Shown here one piece after another: positions 36,136 to 46,251 of a DNA stretch of 64,000 nt; positions within the stretch are counted from its first letter, which is position 1; every line of letters starts with the position of its first letter. The translations under genes were made by a program, and so were the position numbers. Origin of the DNA: an uncultured Pelagibacteraceae bacterium (GTDB lineage: Bacteria; Pseudomonadota; Alphaproteobacteria; Pelagibacterales; Pelagibacteraceae); NCBI GenBank assembly GCA_902598735.1, contig CACKCM010000005.1:1-64000 (forward strand). Direction: 5' to 3'. A model generated the notes under the pieces. It made no database searches and had not been told where the DNA came from. It worked only from the letters and a program-made list of their open reading frames with translations.

Positions 36136-37218
36136 ATGTCTTTTAATACTTTTGGAAAAATTTTTAGGTTTACCACATGGGGAGAGTCCCATGGACCTTC
36201 TATAGGCTGTGTTATAGATGGTTGTCCACCTAATATACCATTATCAGAGAGAGATATTCAAAAAGACATGGATAAAAGGAGACCTGGCCAGTCAAAATTT
36301 ACCACTCAGAGAAAAGAGTCAGATAAAGCCATAATTTTGTCTGGAGTATTTGAGGGTAAAACAACAGGAACACCTATTTCCATAATTATTCACAACGAGG
36401 ACAAAAGATCTAGAGATTATGAAACAATTAAAAATAAATTTAGACCTGGTCATGCAGATTTTACATATTTCAAAAAATACGGAATTAGAGACTATAGAGG
36501 AGGTGGAAGGCAATCTGCAAGAGAAACAGCTTGTAGAGTAGCTGCAGGGGCTGTAGCAAAAATTGTTCTAAAAAAAATAATTGGAAAAAAATTTAACGTT
36601 ATCGGAGCAGTTACCCAATTAGGTTTAATGTCTTGCGACAAATCAAATTGGAATAATGATGAAATTAGAAAAAATCCTTTTTTCTGTCCTGACAAAAAAT
36701 CTGTAAAACTTTGGGAAAAATATCTTTTGGCTGTAAGAAAATCAGGCTCATCTTGCGGGGCAATAATAGAGTTAAGAGCCTCTGGTGTTCCAGTTGGATT
36801 AGGAGCGCCTATTTATTCTAAATTGGACACTGATATAGCTGCAGCGTTAATGAGTATTAACGCTGTCAAAGGAGTAAATATAGGAGCAGGTATGAACTCT
36901 GCTTTTTTAAGTGGTGAAGAAAATTCAGATGAAATGAGTAGAACGTCTGGAAAAGTTAAATTCAAATCTAACCAGGCTGGAGGAATTTTAGGAGGAATTT
37001 CATCAGGTCAAAATATTGTGGCTTCGTTTGCGGTAAAACCAACTTCATCAATTTTAACAAGTCGAAATACAATAGATAAAAAAGGTAAAAATACAAAAAT
37101 TTCAGTAAAGGGAAGACATGATCCTTGTGTTGGTATCAGGGCCGTTCCAATTGGAGAGGCAATGATTAATTGTGTGCTTTTAGATCATTTATTAATGCAC
37201 AGAGCTCAGTGCGGTTAA
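36136..37218 (+). CDS. aroC: Chorismate synthase
   Basis: Final step of the shikimate pathway, using reduced FMN as a cofactor. At 360 residues it is of normal length. Signatures: [73 protein letters not shown] and the C-terminal [19 protein letters not shown]. It lies divergent from pdxH, and its stop overlaps dxs by 4 nt in convergent orientation. Confidence 0.97.
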   Translation: MSFNTFGKIFRFTTWGESHGPSIGCVIDGCPPNIPLSERDIQKDMDKRRPGQSKFTTQRKESDKAIILSGVFEGKTTGTPISIIIHNEDKRSRDYETIKNKFRPGHADFTYFKKYGIRDYRGGGRQSARETACRVAAGAVAKIVLKKIIGKKFNVIGAVTQLGLMSCDKSNWNNDEIRKNPFFCPDKKSVKLWEKYLLAVRKSGSSCGAIIELRASGVPVGLGAPIYSKLDTDIAAALMSINAVKGVNIGAGMNSAFLSGEENSDEMSRTSGKVKFKSNQAGGILGGISSGQNIVASFAVKPTSSILTSRNTIDKKGKNTKISVKGRHDPCVGIRAVPIGEAMINCVLLDHLLMHRAQCG

Positions 37219-39134
37219 TTAGATATTTTATTTTTATTTTTAGCTAAAATTATATTTGAGTTTAAAGTATCCTCAACTTTTTTAATAATTGATAAATTAT
37301 CTAAACCAGCTAATTCATACATTCTTTCGGGTGTATCTTGATCAATAAAAATATCCGGAAGAATCATTGATCTAAATTTTAAGCCTGTATCAAAGACTCC
37401 CCTATCAGATAACAGTTGCATAACATGGGATCCAAATCCTCCTATTGAACCCTCTTCTATAGTAATTAGTGCTTCATGATTAGTTGCGATTTCCATAATC
37501 AATTTTTCATCCAAAGGCTTAGCAAATCTTGCATCTATTATAGTGCACTCTATACCTTTTAAAGATAATTTTTCTGATGCTTTTTTACATTCCTCAAGTC
37601 TTGCACCGAAATTTAACAATGCTACCTTTCTTCCCTCCTTAACAATCCTGGCTTTTCCTATTTCTAAGATTTCTTTTATATTAGGTAATGTGACTCCAAT
37701 ACCGTTACCTCTTGGATATCTAAAAGCAGACGGCCTATCATTTATTTCGACTGATGTATTAATCATTTTCACAAGCTCTGCTTCGTCACTAGCAGCCATA
37801 ACTACAAAATTGGGTAAAGTAGACAAATAAGTTATGTCAAAAGACCCTGCATGTGTAGGACCATCAGCTCCTACCAAGCCTGCTCTATCAATTGCAAATC
37901 TTACCGGCAAAGATTGAATAGCAACATCATGGACTACTTGATCATAAGCTCTTTGTAAAAAAGTAGAATAAATAGCTGCATAAGGTTTAAAGCCTTCTGT
38001 TGCTAGTCCAGCAGCAAATGTTACAGCGTGCTGCTCGGCTATTCCAACATCGAATGTTCTATCAGGAAACCTTTTTTCAAATAAATTAAGACCTGTGCCT
38101 GAAGGCATTGCACCTGTAATTCCCACTATTTTTGTATCCTGCTCAGCATGTTTAATTAAAGTCTCTGCAAAAACTTTAGTATAAGATGGAGTGTTTGATT
38201 TAGACTTTGTCTGTTCTCCTGTCGATATATTAAATTTTGAAACTCCGTGATATTTGTCACCAGAATCCTCTGCAGGTTTATAGCCTTTACCTTTTTGAGT
38301 CCTAACATGTATCATGACAGGTCCTTGATGATTTGAATTTTTAACATTTTCAAATATTTGAACTAAGTTTTCAACATCATGTCCATCAATAGGTCCTACA
38401 TAGTAAAATCCTAATTCTGAGAATAAGGTTCCACCAGTTACCATGTTTCTCAACATGTCCTCTGCTTTACCTGCTTTTTGACTAAATCTTTTAGAAAATG
38501 ACGAAATAATCATTTTAATGGTTTCTCTAAAACTAAAATAGAGTTTTCCAGATAAAAGATTTGCTAAATACTTACTCATTGCACCTACTGGTCTAGCAAT
38601 AGACATATCATTATCATTTAGTACAACAATTAAATTAGATTTTAGCGCACCAGCATTATTCATTGCTTCGTATGCCATTCCAGCGCTCATAGCTCCATCA
38701 CCAATAACAGCAATAACATTATTTTTATTGTTAGATAATTTTTTAGCTACTGACATACCAAGAGTAGAAGAAATCGAAGTTGAACTGTGAGCTGCACCAA
38801 ATGGATCATATTCACTTTCAGACCTCTTAGTAAATCCTGATAGTCCACCACCTTTTCTCAAAGTTTTTATTCGATCCCTGCGCCCAGTTATTATTTTATG
38901 TGGATAGCATTGATGACTTACATCCCATACTAATTTATCTTTTGGAGTATCAAATACATAATGTAATGCTACGGTCAATTCTACTACACCTAAGCCTGCA
39001 CCTAAATGCCCTCCTGTTTCAGAAACTACATCAACTAGTTCATCTCTTAGTTCATCCGAAACTTGTTTTAAATTTTCTTTTTTTAACTTTCTTAGATCAG
39101 ATGGAAAATTAATTTGCTTTATTAGTTTCGTCAT
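37215..39134 (-). CDS. dxs: 1-deoxy-D-xylulose-5-phosphate synthase
   Basis: Thiamine-diphosphate enzyme for the first step of the MEP isoprenoid pathway. The 639-residue protein starts with the family's [22 protein letters not shown], has the ThDP site [20 protein letters not shown], and the second-domain motifs [16 protein letters not shown] and [18 protein letters not shown]. It overlaps ispA by 1 nt upstream, so xseB-ispA-dxs form one isoprenoid unit. The MEP product feeds quinone, lipid-carrier and, with other genes, retinal synthesis. Confidence 0.97.
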   Translation of the reverse strand: MTKLIKQINFPSDLRKLKKENLKQVSDELRDELVDVVSETGGHLGAGLGVVELTVALHYVFDTPKDKLVWDVSHQCYPHKIITGRRDRIKTLRKGGGLSGFTKRSESEYDPFGAAHSSTSISSTLGMSVAKKLSNNKNNVIAVIGDGAMSAGMAYEAMNNAGALKSNLIVVLNDNDMSIARPVGAMSKYLANLLSGKLYFSFRETIKMIISSFSKRFSQKAGKAEDMLRNMVTGGTLFSELGFYYVGPIDGHDVENLVQIFENVKNSNHQGPVMIHVRTQKGKGYKPAEDSGDKYHGVSKFNISTGEQTKSKSNTPSYTKVFAETLIKHAEQDTKIVGITGAMPSGTGLNLFEKRFPDRTFDVGIAEQHAVTFAAGLATEGFKPYAAIYSTFLQRAYDQVVHDVAIQSLPVRFAIDRAGLVGADGPTHAGSFDITYLSTLPNFVVMAASDEAELVKMINTSVEINDRPSAFRYPRGNGIGVTLPNIKEILEIGKARIVKEGRKVALLNFGARLEECKKASEKLSLKGIECTIIDARFAKPLDEKLIMEIATNHEALITIEEGSIGGFGSHVMQLLSDRGVFDTGLKFRSMILPDIFIDQDTPERMYELAGLDNLSIIKKVEDTLNSNIILAKNKNKISN

Positions 39135-40009
39135 TAAAATTTTCTTTCTTTTATGAATTCAATAGTTTCAATTAAATTATCTGCATTTTTTCCATGTTTT
39201 TTAAGTTTATTCAATATTTTTTTCTTCAGTTTATCTGCGTAGTGTAAAGCATTTTCATATCCTAATAGATTTATTAAAGTTGATTTACCTTTTTTTTTAT
39301 CTTTTTTTATTGATTTGCCAACCAATTTTTTTGATCCTTTTAAATCCAAAAAATCATCCGCTAATTGAAATAATAAACCAATATCCTCTCCCATCTTGCC
39401 AAATTTAATTTTTTCATTATTATTTTTATTTCCTACTATTGCTGCAGATTGAATACAAAAACTAAATAATTTTCCTGTTTTTTTTCTTTGCATCTCAATT
39501 ATTTGATTTAATTTCTTTTTTTTATTTTCAAATTTTAAGTCTAATTCTTGACCACCTGCTATTCCTGTATGTCCTGCACAACTGGATAATAAACTAATTA
39601 TTTCATTTTTTTGATTTTTTGATAAAGAATTTTTTTTACAAGAAATGATTTCGAATGCTAATGTTAGTAATGAATTTCCTGCTAACACTGCAGTAGCCTC
39701 TCCATACTTTTTGTGCGTAGAAAGTTTACCCCGCCTCATTGTGTCATCATCCATGCATGGAAGATCATCATGAATGAGAGAATAAGAGTGAATACATTCA
39801 ACTGCTGCACATATATCTATTAATTTTTTTTCTCTCAAATTAAATAATTTACCCGTGTCTAAAATTATTGTAGATCTTATTTTTTTTCCACCAGAAATTA
39901 CTCCGTATTTCATAGGTGAAACTAACAATGAAGTTTTTTGTCTTTTTAAATAATTTAACAAAAATTTATCAATTTTTTTAGCATTTCTATTTAATCTATT
40001 TTTAATCAT
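39134..40009 (-). CDS. ispA: Farnesyl diphosphate synthase (short-chain prenyl synthase)
   Basis: Condenses DMAPP and IPP into geranyl and farnesyl diphosphate. The 291-residue sequence has the first Asp motif [17 protein letters not shown], with the extra residues typical of bacterial IspA, and the second in [25 protein letters not shown] corresponds to the pyrophosphate-binding lysine region. It sits between xseB and dxs as in many proteobacteria. The C-terminal half is unusually lysine-rich, in line with the AT bias. Confidence 0.95.
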   Translation of the reverse strand: MIKNRLNRNAKKIDKFLLNYLKRQKTSLLVSPMKYGVISGGKKIRSTIILDTGKLFNLREKKLIDICAAVECIHSYSLIHDDLPCMDDDTMRRGKLSTHKKYGEATAVLAGNSLLTLAFEIISCKKNSLSKNQKNEIISLLSSCAGHTGIAGGQELDLKFENKKKKLNQIIEMQRKKTGKLFSFCIQSAAIVGNKNNNEKIKFGKMGEDIGLLFQLADDFLDLKGSKKLVGKSIKKDKKKGKSTLINLLGYENALHYADKLKKKILNKLKKHGKNADNLIETIEFIKERKF

Positions 40010-40019
40010 TATTGATTTT

Positions 40020-40223
40020 TCAAGAATTTGAGATTTGTTTTGATTTTGCTTTAAAAAGGTTTTCTACGTGTTTATTCAAGCTCATTAATCTTTTGTATGT
40101 ATCCTCAACACTATTTAGGTCTAAGTTTTCTCTTTCTAGTTTTGTAATTATTTCATTAATTTCATCCCTTGCTTCTTTTAATGATTTACTTTTGATTTCA
40201 GCTGGAATATTTTCACTTTTCAT
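40020..40223 (-). CDS. xseB: Exodeoxyribonuclease VII small subunit
   Basis: A 67-residue helical protein that binds the XseA catalytic chain. It matches the family core SLKEARDEINEIITKLERENLDLNSVEDTYKRLMSLNKHVENLF. Only 10 nt separate it from ispA, in the conserved xseB-ispA-dxs order. A plus-strand ORF over the same bases has no family features and is a shadow. Confidence 0.93.
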   Translation of the reverse strand: MKSENIPAEIKSKSLKEARDEINEIITKLERENLDLNSVEDTYKRLMSLNKHVENLFKAKSKQISNS

Positions 40224-40244
40224 TAGTTTAATAATATTTACATT

Positions 40245-41192
40245 ATGAAAAATATCTATTCAAATATTTACTCTTTTAATAAAAAAGGTCTGAATAAAAC
40301 CATAAAAAATCTCAATAATGAAAATATAGTTGGCCTACCTACGGAAACTGTATATGGTTTGGCGGGAAATGCTTACTCAATAAGAGCTATCAATAAAATT
40401 TTTAAGTTAAAAAAAAGACCTAAGAAAAATCCCTTAATTATTCATTATAATAGTATTAAAGATATAAGGAACGATGTTTTATTAAATAATAATTTTTTTA
40501 AATTATATAAAAAATTTTGTCCAGGTCCTTTAACTTTCATTTTAAAAAAGAATAAAAAATCGAAAATTACTTCATCTGCTTTGGCTAATTTGAATACAGT
40601 TGCAATTAGATTCCCAAGTAATAGAATTATTAAAACTATTCTCAAATTTATAGAATTTCCACTTGCAATGCCAAGCGCTAACTTATCCTCAGGATTGAGT
40701 CCAGTTTGTGCTTTAGACGTGTTTGAGGAATTTAAAAAAAAATTAAAAATTATAATTAATGGAGGAAAATCAAAAATTGGTATTGAGTCTACAGTAATTG
40801 ATTTAACTAGCAAACCAAAAATTTTAAGGCCAGGTATAATTGGCGCAAATGAAATTAATAAGATTCTCAAAATTAATCTCGTAAAAAAAAGATCAAAAAT
40901 TAAATCTCCCGGTATGTTAAAAAAGCATTATTCTCCTGGAATACCTGTCATTATCGGAAAAATGAAAAAAGGTCCAAGTCATGCATTCATAGTATTTGGG
41001 AAAAAATATAAGAATTCCAATAATTATTTTAATTTAAGTAAAAAAGCTGACTTGAAAGAAGCTGCATCTAATCTATATAAAATTATGAGAAAGATAAAAA
41101 AAGATGGATATAAAAAGATTTTTGTAGGAAAAATACCTAATATCGGTCCAGGTATAGCAATTAACGATCGATTAAAAAGAGCTTCAAAATAA
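40245..41192 (+). CDS. tsaC: L-threonylcarbamoyladenylate synthase
   Basis: Makes the activated intermediate for the t6A37 modification of ANN-decoding tRNAs. The 315-residue Sua5-type protein has the YrdC domain: VGLPTETVYGLAGNAYS, IFKLKKRPKKNPLIIHY, CPGPLTFIL and PSANLSSGLSPV. A C-terminal extension with SPGMLKKHYSPGIPV is the Sua5 (long form) domain, truncated or short here. Its last base overlaps the ABC ATPase start, so the two are translationally coupled. Confidence 0.93.
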   Translation: MKNIYSNIYSFNKKGLNKTIKNLNNENIVGLPTETVYGLAGNAYSIRAINKIFKLKKRPKKNPLIIHYNSIKDIRNDVLLNNNFFKLYKKFCPGPLTFILKKNKKSKITSSALANLNTVAIRFPSNRIIKTILKFIEFPLAMPSANLSSGLSPVCALDVFEEFKKKLKIIINGGKSKIGIESTVIDLTSKPKILRPGIIGANEINKILKINLVKKRSKIKSPGMLKKHYSPGIPVIIGKMKKGPSHAFIVFGKKYKNSNNYFNLSKKADLKEAASNLYKIMRKIKKDGYKKIFVGKIPNIGPGIAINDRLKRASK

Positions 41193-41923
41193 TGTTTATA
41201 AAAATAAAAAATCTTACTAAAAAATATAATACCCACCTAGCGGTTAATAAAATAAACTTTGAAATAGAAAAAAATAAAACTGTTGGCTTGCTTGGTCCTA
41301 ATGGATGCGGAAAAACAACAACTATAGGAATGATACTTGGTCTTGTAACTCCTACTGAAGGAGAAATTAAAATCGATAATAAAAGTTTAAATACATATCT
41401 TAGAGATGAAATTTTAAAAAGATTCAATTTTGCATCACCTTACGTTGAGTTACCAAAAAAATTAACGGTTAAGCAAAATTTAGAAATTTACGGAAGATTG
41501 TACGGTGTCTTAGATTTAGACAAAAGAATAAACGAAATCTCAAATGATTTAGAAATAAAAAATTTTTTTGAAAGGAAAACTGGAGAATTGTCTTCAGGTC
41601 AAAAAAATAGAGTTTCATTAGCTAAATCTTTAATTAATAAACCAGAGATCTTACTTTTAGATGAACCAACAGCAAGCTTAGACCCAGATATTGGAGATTT
41701 TATTAGAAGCTACATACAAGATTATAAATTAAAAAATAAAGTAACAATTTTATTAGCTTCTCATAACATGGGTGAAGTGGAAAGGTTGTGCGATACAGTT
41801 ATAATGATGAAAAAAGGAAAAATAGTAGATGCTGGAACTTGTAATGATCTTATAGAAAAACATGGACGAAATAATTTGGAGGAAACATTTTTAAAGCTAG
41901 CAAGGAGCAAGGATGAATTTTAA
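41192..41923 (+). CDS. ABC transporter ATP-binding protein (ABC-2 exporter)
   Basis: Nucleotide-binding subunit of a two-gene exporter. The 243-residue protein has Walker A GPNGCGKTT, a Q-loop region near ASPYVELPKKLTV, the signature LSSGQKNRV, Walker B LLLDEPTASLDP and the switch His in LASHNMGEV. It overlaps the permease by 11 nt. Together with the downstream sugar-modifying genes it could export a surface glycan, but ABC-2 pairs also move drugs, lipids or antibiotics, so the substrate is open. Confidence 0.9.
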   Translation: MFIKIKNLTKKYNTHLAVNKINFEIEKNKTVGLLGPNGCGKTTTIGMILGLVTPTEGEIKIDNKSLNTYLRDEILKRFNFASPYVELPKKLTVKQNLEIYGRLYGVLDLDKRINEISNDLEIKNFFERKTGELSSGQKNRVSLAKSLINKPEILLLDEPTASLDPDIGDFIRSYIQDYKLKNKVTILLASHNMGEVERLCDTVIMMKKGKIVDAGTCNDLIEKHGRNNLEETFLKLARSKDEF

Positions 41924-42704
41924 TAAAATATTTGCTTTAGGTTTAAGACATCTTTATCTAATTAAAAATTCTTTTCCAAGAGTATTAGATTTAATTTATT
42001 GGCCAACTGTTCAAATTTTCTTATGGGGCTTTATATCAAAGTTTTTTACTCTCAATTCAGCATATTATAATAATACCGTAGGTATTATTTTAACAGCAGC
42101 AATACTATATGATTTTTTATTTAGAGCTAGCATAAGTTTTAATATGATGTTTTTAGAGGAAATTTGGAGTAGAAATTTTACTAATTTATTTATTGCTCCT
42201 ATAAAAATTAGTGAAATTATTGCCGCTCTTACTTTAACAGCTATACTAAGAACTTTGATAGGTTTAATTCCTGCAGTTTTAATTGCAATACCTTTATTTG
42301 GAGTATCAGTTATTGAACTTGGTGTACCTTTAATATTTTTATTAATTGGACTTTATTTATTTGGGGTAACTTTAGGATTATTCGTAACATCTGGATTACT
42401 TAGATACGGACCATCTTTTGAAAATATTGCTTGGGCAAGTTTATTTTTTTTAGCTCCCTTAGGATGTATATATTACCCAATTGAAATTCTACCAAATTTT
42501 TTACAACTTGTGGCTAAAGCTCTTCCTTTAGTGCATATTTTTGAAGAAATGAGAAATATTCTTATGACTGAAACTGTAAACTATTTTAATATATTTAAAT
42601 CAATATTCATATCTGCCATTTATTTTATCCTTGGTGTCATAGTTTTTTATATTTCATATTTTGGAGCAAAGAAACGTGGTACTCTTATAAATATGGGTGA
42701 ATAG
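41913..42704 (+). CDS. ABC-2 type transporter permease
   Basis: Membrane subunit for the ATPase at 41192. The 263-residue protein has about six hydrophobic helices and the ABC-2 family features: LYWPTVQIFLWGFISKFF near residue 30-50, FLEEIWSRNFTNLFIAPIKISE near 85-105 (the conserved cytoplasmic coupling region) and LPFLQLVAKALPLVHIFEEMR-like LVAKALPLVHIFEEMRN late in the protein. The overlapping arrangement with the ATPase and 2 nt before the oxygenase-like gene suggests one transcript. Confidence 0.9.
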   Translation: MNFNKIFALGLRHLYLIKNSFPRVLDLIYWPTVQIFLWGFISKFFTLNSAYYNNTVGIILTAAILYDFLFRASISFNMMFLEEIWSRNFTNLFIAPIKISEIIAALTLTAILRTLIGLIPAVLIAIPLFGVSVIELGVPLIFLLIGLYLFGVTLGLFVTSGLLRYGPSFENIAWASLFFLAPLGCIYYPIEILPNFLQLVAKALPLVHIFEEMRNILMTETVNYFNIFKSIFISAIYFILGVIVFYISYFGAKKRGTLINMGE

Positions 42705-42706
42705 AG

Positions 42707-43405
42707 ATGCATGTAAATTTGGAAAAAATTAAAAAACTTGAATCCAAGCCTTTTATTATAAAAAATTTTATTAATTCAAAAGAGATAAATATTTTTAAAA
42801 AATTATATGAAGAGCTTCCAATTGAAATAAATAATCGAAGACAAAAAATTATAAAAAAAAAATGGACCTCAAATTTTAATAAAGAATTTCAAGATCAATA
42901 TATTAAAAAATTAAGATCAATAATTGGTAGCTTTGAGATGGATAATCCAAGGTCTAAAGACAAATTTGAAAGCCTTGGGTTATTTCAAGAAAGTTTTAAA
43001 CCTGTACCGCTACACGTCGATACTGGATTTAACTTTGAAAAAATTTTATATAAGCAAACTCTCTTACCCCTGTCTGAAAAAAGTGAGACCGTTATTTTTA
43101 AAAATAGATTTTATGGCTGCTCTACAACTTTTTCTATAGATCCAAAAGAATTGAAATCAAAGGGCTATAATAAAAGATCTTCAGAACATATTGATTTATT
43201 TGATGGAAAAAGATTTGATAAAAAGGTCCATGAAACATTTTTAAGCCACGAAAATATTGATAATCTAAAAGGATTAGAAATAGAGATGATCTTTGAATGG
43301 AAATTAGGTGATTTGTTAATTTTTGACAGAACAGCTTTGCATTGCTCTTCAAAAAATTTAAATGGAAAAAAATTAGGTTTTACAACTTCAACTATTAAAT
43401 TATGA
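42707..43405 (+). CDS. Putative Fe(II)/2-oxoglutarate-dependent oxygenase
   Basis: A 232-residue protein I assign to the 2OG-Fe(II) oxygenase fold by motif. The iron triad looks complete: H103-x-D105 in VPLHVDTGF and H212 in DRTALHCSS. A basic residue about ten positions later (KK at 221-222) may bind the 2-oxoglutarate carboxylate. The preceding GDLLIFD strand is typical of phytanoyl-like members. The substrate is not known. It lies between an ABC-2 exporter and a GT17 enzyme, with its stop overlapping the GT17 start, so surface-glycan modification is one possibility. Confidence 0.65.
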   Translation: MHVNLEKIKKLESKPFIIKNFINSKEINIFKKLYEELPIEINNRRQKIIKKKWTSNFNKEFQDQYIKKLRSIIGSFEMDNPRSKDKFESLGLFQESFKPVPLHVDTGFNFEKILYKQTLLPLSEKSETVIFKNRFYGCSTTFSIDPKELKSKGYNKRSSEHIDLFDGKRFDKKVHETFLSHENIDNLKGLEIEMIFEWKLGDLLIFDRTALHCSSKNLNGKKLGFTTSTIKL

Positions 43406-44223
43406 AATTAATTGATTGTTTTATGTATTTTGATGAGGATGTAGTTTTAGATATGAGACTTAATATTTTAAATAAAATTGTAGATAAATTTGTTATCGTA
43501 GAATCAAAAAAAGATCATGCAGGAAATTCAAAAAAATTAAATTTTGAGTTTAATAAATTCAATAAATTCAAAGATAAAATAAAATATTTAGTTGTAGAAG
43601 ATTTACCTTTTAAAAAAAAATTATTTTCTTACTCTTGGAGAAACAAAGACTCATGGCTAAGAGAAAACTTTCAAAGAAATTACTTATTCGAAGGATTCAA
43701 AGAAGACGATGATAATGATTTAGTTATGATCTCTGATATCGATGAAATTCCTAATCCAGAAAAAGTCGATAAATTTGATAAAAATAAGAAATATGCTTGC
43801 TTCATTCAAAAAAATTTTCAGACTAAAATTAATTTAATAAATTCTTCCCAACCTAACTGGGAAGGAACAAGAATATGTGTTAAAAAATATTTAAAATCAC
43901 CTCAATGGTTAAAAAATATAAAATTGAAAAGGAAAAGTTTTTGGAAAATTTATAAACCAAATATTCCACAAATAATTAAGGACGGTGGGTGGCATTTTAG
44001 TTTTTTAAAAGAACCTGTAGATATATCTAAAAAAATTAAATCTTACGCACATCAAGAATATAATATAAAAAAATTTAATGATATTAATTCGATTGAAAAC
44101 AAAATTAAAAATAAACAAGATATTTTAGGAAGGGATTTTTATTATAAAAAAATTGAAATAGATGACTCCTATCCTGAGTTTATTAGAGAAAATAAGAAAT
44201 TGCTAAAAAAATGGATTGATTAA
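43402..44223 (+). CDS. Glycosyltransferase family 17 protein
   Basis: A 273-residue protein like GT17 (N-acetylglucosaminyltransferase III-related) enzymes. The family starts with DCFMYFDEDVVLDMRLNIL, has FVIVESKKDHAGNSKKLNF and the DxD-like ISDIDEIPNPEKV, and later GGWHFSFLKEP. GT17 domains are seen in bacteria, viruses and vertebrates. It would add a hexosamine to an unknown acceptor in the cytoplasm. Its start overlaps the oxygenase stop by 4 nt, and tRNA-Arg follows on the opposite strand. Confidence 0.85.
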   Translation: MKLIDCFMYFDEDVVLDMRLNILNKIVDKFVIVESKKDHAGNSKKLNFEFNKFNKFKDKIKYLVVEDLPFKKKLFSYSWRNKDSWLRENFQRNYLFEGFKEDDDNDLVMISDIDEIPNPEKVDKFDKNKKYACFIQKNFQTKINLINSSQPNWEGTRICVKKYLKSPQWLKNIKLKRKSFWKIYKPNIPQIIKDGGWHFSFLKEPVDISKKIKSYAHQEYNIKKFNDINSIENKIKNKQDILGRDFYYKKIEIDDSYPEFIRENKKLLKKWID

Positions 44224-44239
44224 ATTTATTAAAAGGATT

Positions 44240-44317
44240 TGGTGCGCCGGATAGGAGTCGAACCCATAACCTCCGGAGCCGAAATCCGGCGCTCTATCCA
44301 GTTGAAGCTACCGGCGC
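44240..44317 (-). tRNA. tRNA-Arg (anticodon UCG)
   Basis: On the minus strand GCGCCGG (44317-44311) pairs with CCGGCGC near the 3' end, followed by A and an encoded CCA. The anticodon stem CCGGA/TCCGG encloses loop TTTCGGC, giving anticodon UCG for CGA codons. The T-arm is ATGGGTTCGACTCCTAT. It ends 16 nt from the GT17 stop, at the border of the accessory block. Confidence 0.95.
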
Positions 44318-44342
44318 ATGAATTTATATTTATAATTAATTA

Positions 44343-45317
44343 ATGATTAAAACAATCAAATTTTTAATTGAAAAAGAAAATCACGGAGAGAGAATTGATG
44401 TTTATTTACCAAAAAGATTAAATAAATTAACACGCTCGTATATAAAAAAACTTATTAAATCTAATAATTTAAAGATAAATAATAAAATTATTACTCTTCC
44501 ATCTACTGAAATTAGGTACAAAGACTCAGTTGAAATTAAAATAGTTAATAAAGAAATTAGTAAAATTATACCTAAATATATAAAGCTAGATATAATTTAC
44601 GAAGATAATGATATTTTAGTTATCAATAAACCAAAAGGGTTGGTTGTTCATCCTGGAGCTGGTAATCACGAAGATACTTTAGCCAATGCTCTTTATTTTA
44701 AATATAAAGATAATTTATCTGACATAAATGGACAATTAAGACCAGGTATAGTTCATAGAATAGATAAAGAAACAAGTGGATTATTAGTAGTTGCAAAAAA
44801 TAACTTTTCTCATTCCAGTTTGAGTAAACAATTTAGTGAACACTCTATTAAAAGAAAATATAAATGTTTAATTTGGGGGGTTATAAGACCTTTAAACGGT
44901 CAAATTCACACTTTAATTAAAAGAAATAAAAAAAATCGACAATTAATGTCAGTTAGTGAAATAGATGGAAAAAAAGCTATTACAAATTATAAAACGTTAA
45001 AAGTTTTTAATATTAAGAATATACCTAAAATTAGTTTGTTAGAGTGTGAACTTGAAACTGGCAGAACACATCAAATTCGAGTTCACGTTAATTATAAAAA
45101 AACATCGATAATTGGTGATAAAAAATATGGAAAGAAAAATTTAAAGTTTAAAAAAATTAATGAAGAGTTTTTAAAACAATTAAATAATATAAATGGCCAA
45201 ATACTACATGCAGAAACTTTAGAATTTACACATCCTTCAAGCAAAAAAAGGTTAAATTTCAAATCAAATTTACCCTATGATTTTAAAAATATGTTGAATT
45301 TATTGAATAAACTGTAA
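44343..45317 (+). CDS. rluD: 23S rRNA pseudouridine synthase, RluD family
   Basis: Makes pseudouridines in helix 69 of 23S rRNA. The 324-residue protein has an N-terminal S4-like RNA-binding domain (GERIDVYLPKRLNKLTRSYIKKLIKS), then the synthase core with VINKPKGLVVHPGAGN and the catalytic Asp in HRIDKETSGLLVVAKN, and TGRTHQIRVH near the C-terminus. It precedes rpoH, an arrangement common in alphaproteobacteria. The RluD rather than RluC assignment rests on the neighbour. Confidence 0.9.
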   Translation: MIKTIKFLIEKENHGERIDVYLPKRLNKLTRSYIKKLIKSNNLKINNKIITLPSTEIRYKDSVEIKIVNKEISKIIPKYIKLDIIYEDNDILVINKPKGLVVHPGAGNHEDTLANALYFKYKDNLSDINGQLRPGIVHRIDKETSGLLVVAKNNFSHSSLSKQFSEHSIKRKYKCLIWGVIRPLNGQIHTLIKRNKKNRQLMSVSEIDGKKAITNYKTLKVFNIKNIPKISLLECELETGRTHQIRVHVNYKKTSIIGDKKYGKKNLKFKKINEEFLKQLNNINGQILHAETLEFTHPSSKKRLNFKSNLPYDFKNMLNLLNKL

Positions 45318-45354
45318 TGTTGAAAATTAAAATTTAATATATAAATCATAGATT

Positions 45355-46251
45355 ATGGAGAAAAAAAATCATTTAAATAATTTACCAGCTCCTTCTGTTG
45401 GAGGGCTCTCAGTTTATTTATCTCAAATTAAAAAATTTCCGATGTTAGACGCGGAAGAAGAGTATATGCTTGCAAAAAACTGGAGAGATAATGGTAATAT
45501 ACAATCAGCGCACAAACTTGTAACGAGCCATCTTAGATTAGTAGCAAAAATTGCAATGGGTTACCGTGGTTATGGTTTACCGGTCAATGAACTTATATCC
45601 GAAGGAAACATAGGGTTAATGCAAGCTGTAAAAAAGTTTGATCCTGATAAAGGTTTTAGATTAGCAACTTATGCAATGTGGTGGATTAAAGCTGCAATTC
45701 AAGAATATGTTTTAAGATCTTGGAGCTTAGTCAAAATGGGAACAACAACAGCGCAAAAAAAGTTATTTTTTAATTTAAAAAAAATTAAAAATCAAATCGC
45801 TCCTGATCAGGAGGGAGATTTAAAAGATGAACATGTTAAAGAAATTTCAAAAAGATTAGATGTTGACTCTAACGAAGTTATCAACATGAATAGGAGAATG
45901 ATGGGCCAAGAAAAATCATTAAATGATCCAATTAAAAGTGGAGAGACTGATGAATGGCAGGATTGGTTGGTTGATGATACTTTAGATCAAGAATTAATTA
46001 TATCTCAAAAACAAGAATATGAGGATAAAAAAAGTCTTTTAAAAGACTCGTTGAAAATATTAAATGATAGAGAAAAAGAAATAATTATTGCAAGAAGACT
46101 ATCTGAAAATCCTTCAACTTTAGAAGAGCTTAGTAAAAAATATCAAATTAGTAGAGAAAGAATAAGACAGATAGAAACAAAAGCATTTGAAAAATTACAG
46201 AAATCAATGATAAATGCTAGAAATTCTAAAAATTTATTACCAGCGAATTAA
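45355..46251 (+). CDS. rpoH: RNA polymerase sigma-32 factor
   Basis: Heat-shock sigma factor directing RNA polymerase to chaperone and protease promoters. The 298-residue protein has region 1.2/2 ([25 protein letters not shown]), the region 2.3-2.4 core [39 protein letters not shown], the diagnostic RpoH box [13 protein letters not shown], and a region 4 helix-turn-helix ([20 protein letters not shown]). It overlaps purA by 4 nt in convergent orientation. The known regulator FtsH lies in the same window. Confidence 0.96.
   Translation: MEKKNHLNNLPAPSVGGLSVYLSQIKKFPMLDAEEEYMLAKNWRDNGNIQSAHKLVTSHLRLVAKIAMGYRGYGLPVNELISEGNIGLMQAVKKFDPDKGFRLATYAMWWIKAAIQEYVLRSWSLVKMGTTTAQKKLFFNLKKIKNQIAPDQEGDLKDEHVKEISKRLDVDSNEVINMNRRMMGQEKSLNDPIKSGETDEWQDWLVDDTLDQELIISQKQEYEDKKSLLKDSLKILNDREKEIIIARRLSENPSTLEELSKKYQISRERIRQIETKAFEKLQKSMINARNSKNLLPAN

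Noticed and set aside
44240-44317. tRNA-Arg as an integration site of a mobile element
   Set aside because: I found no integrase and no second copy of the tRNA 3' end in the window; the neighbouring cassette lacks mobility genes.
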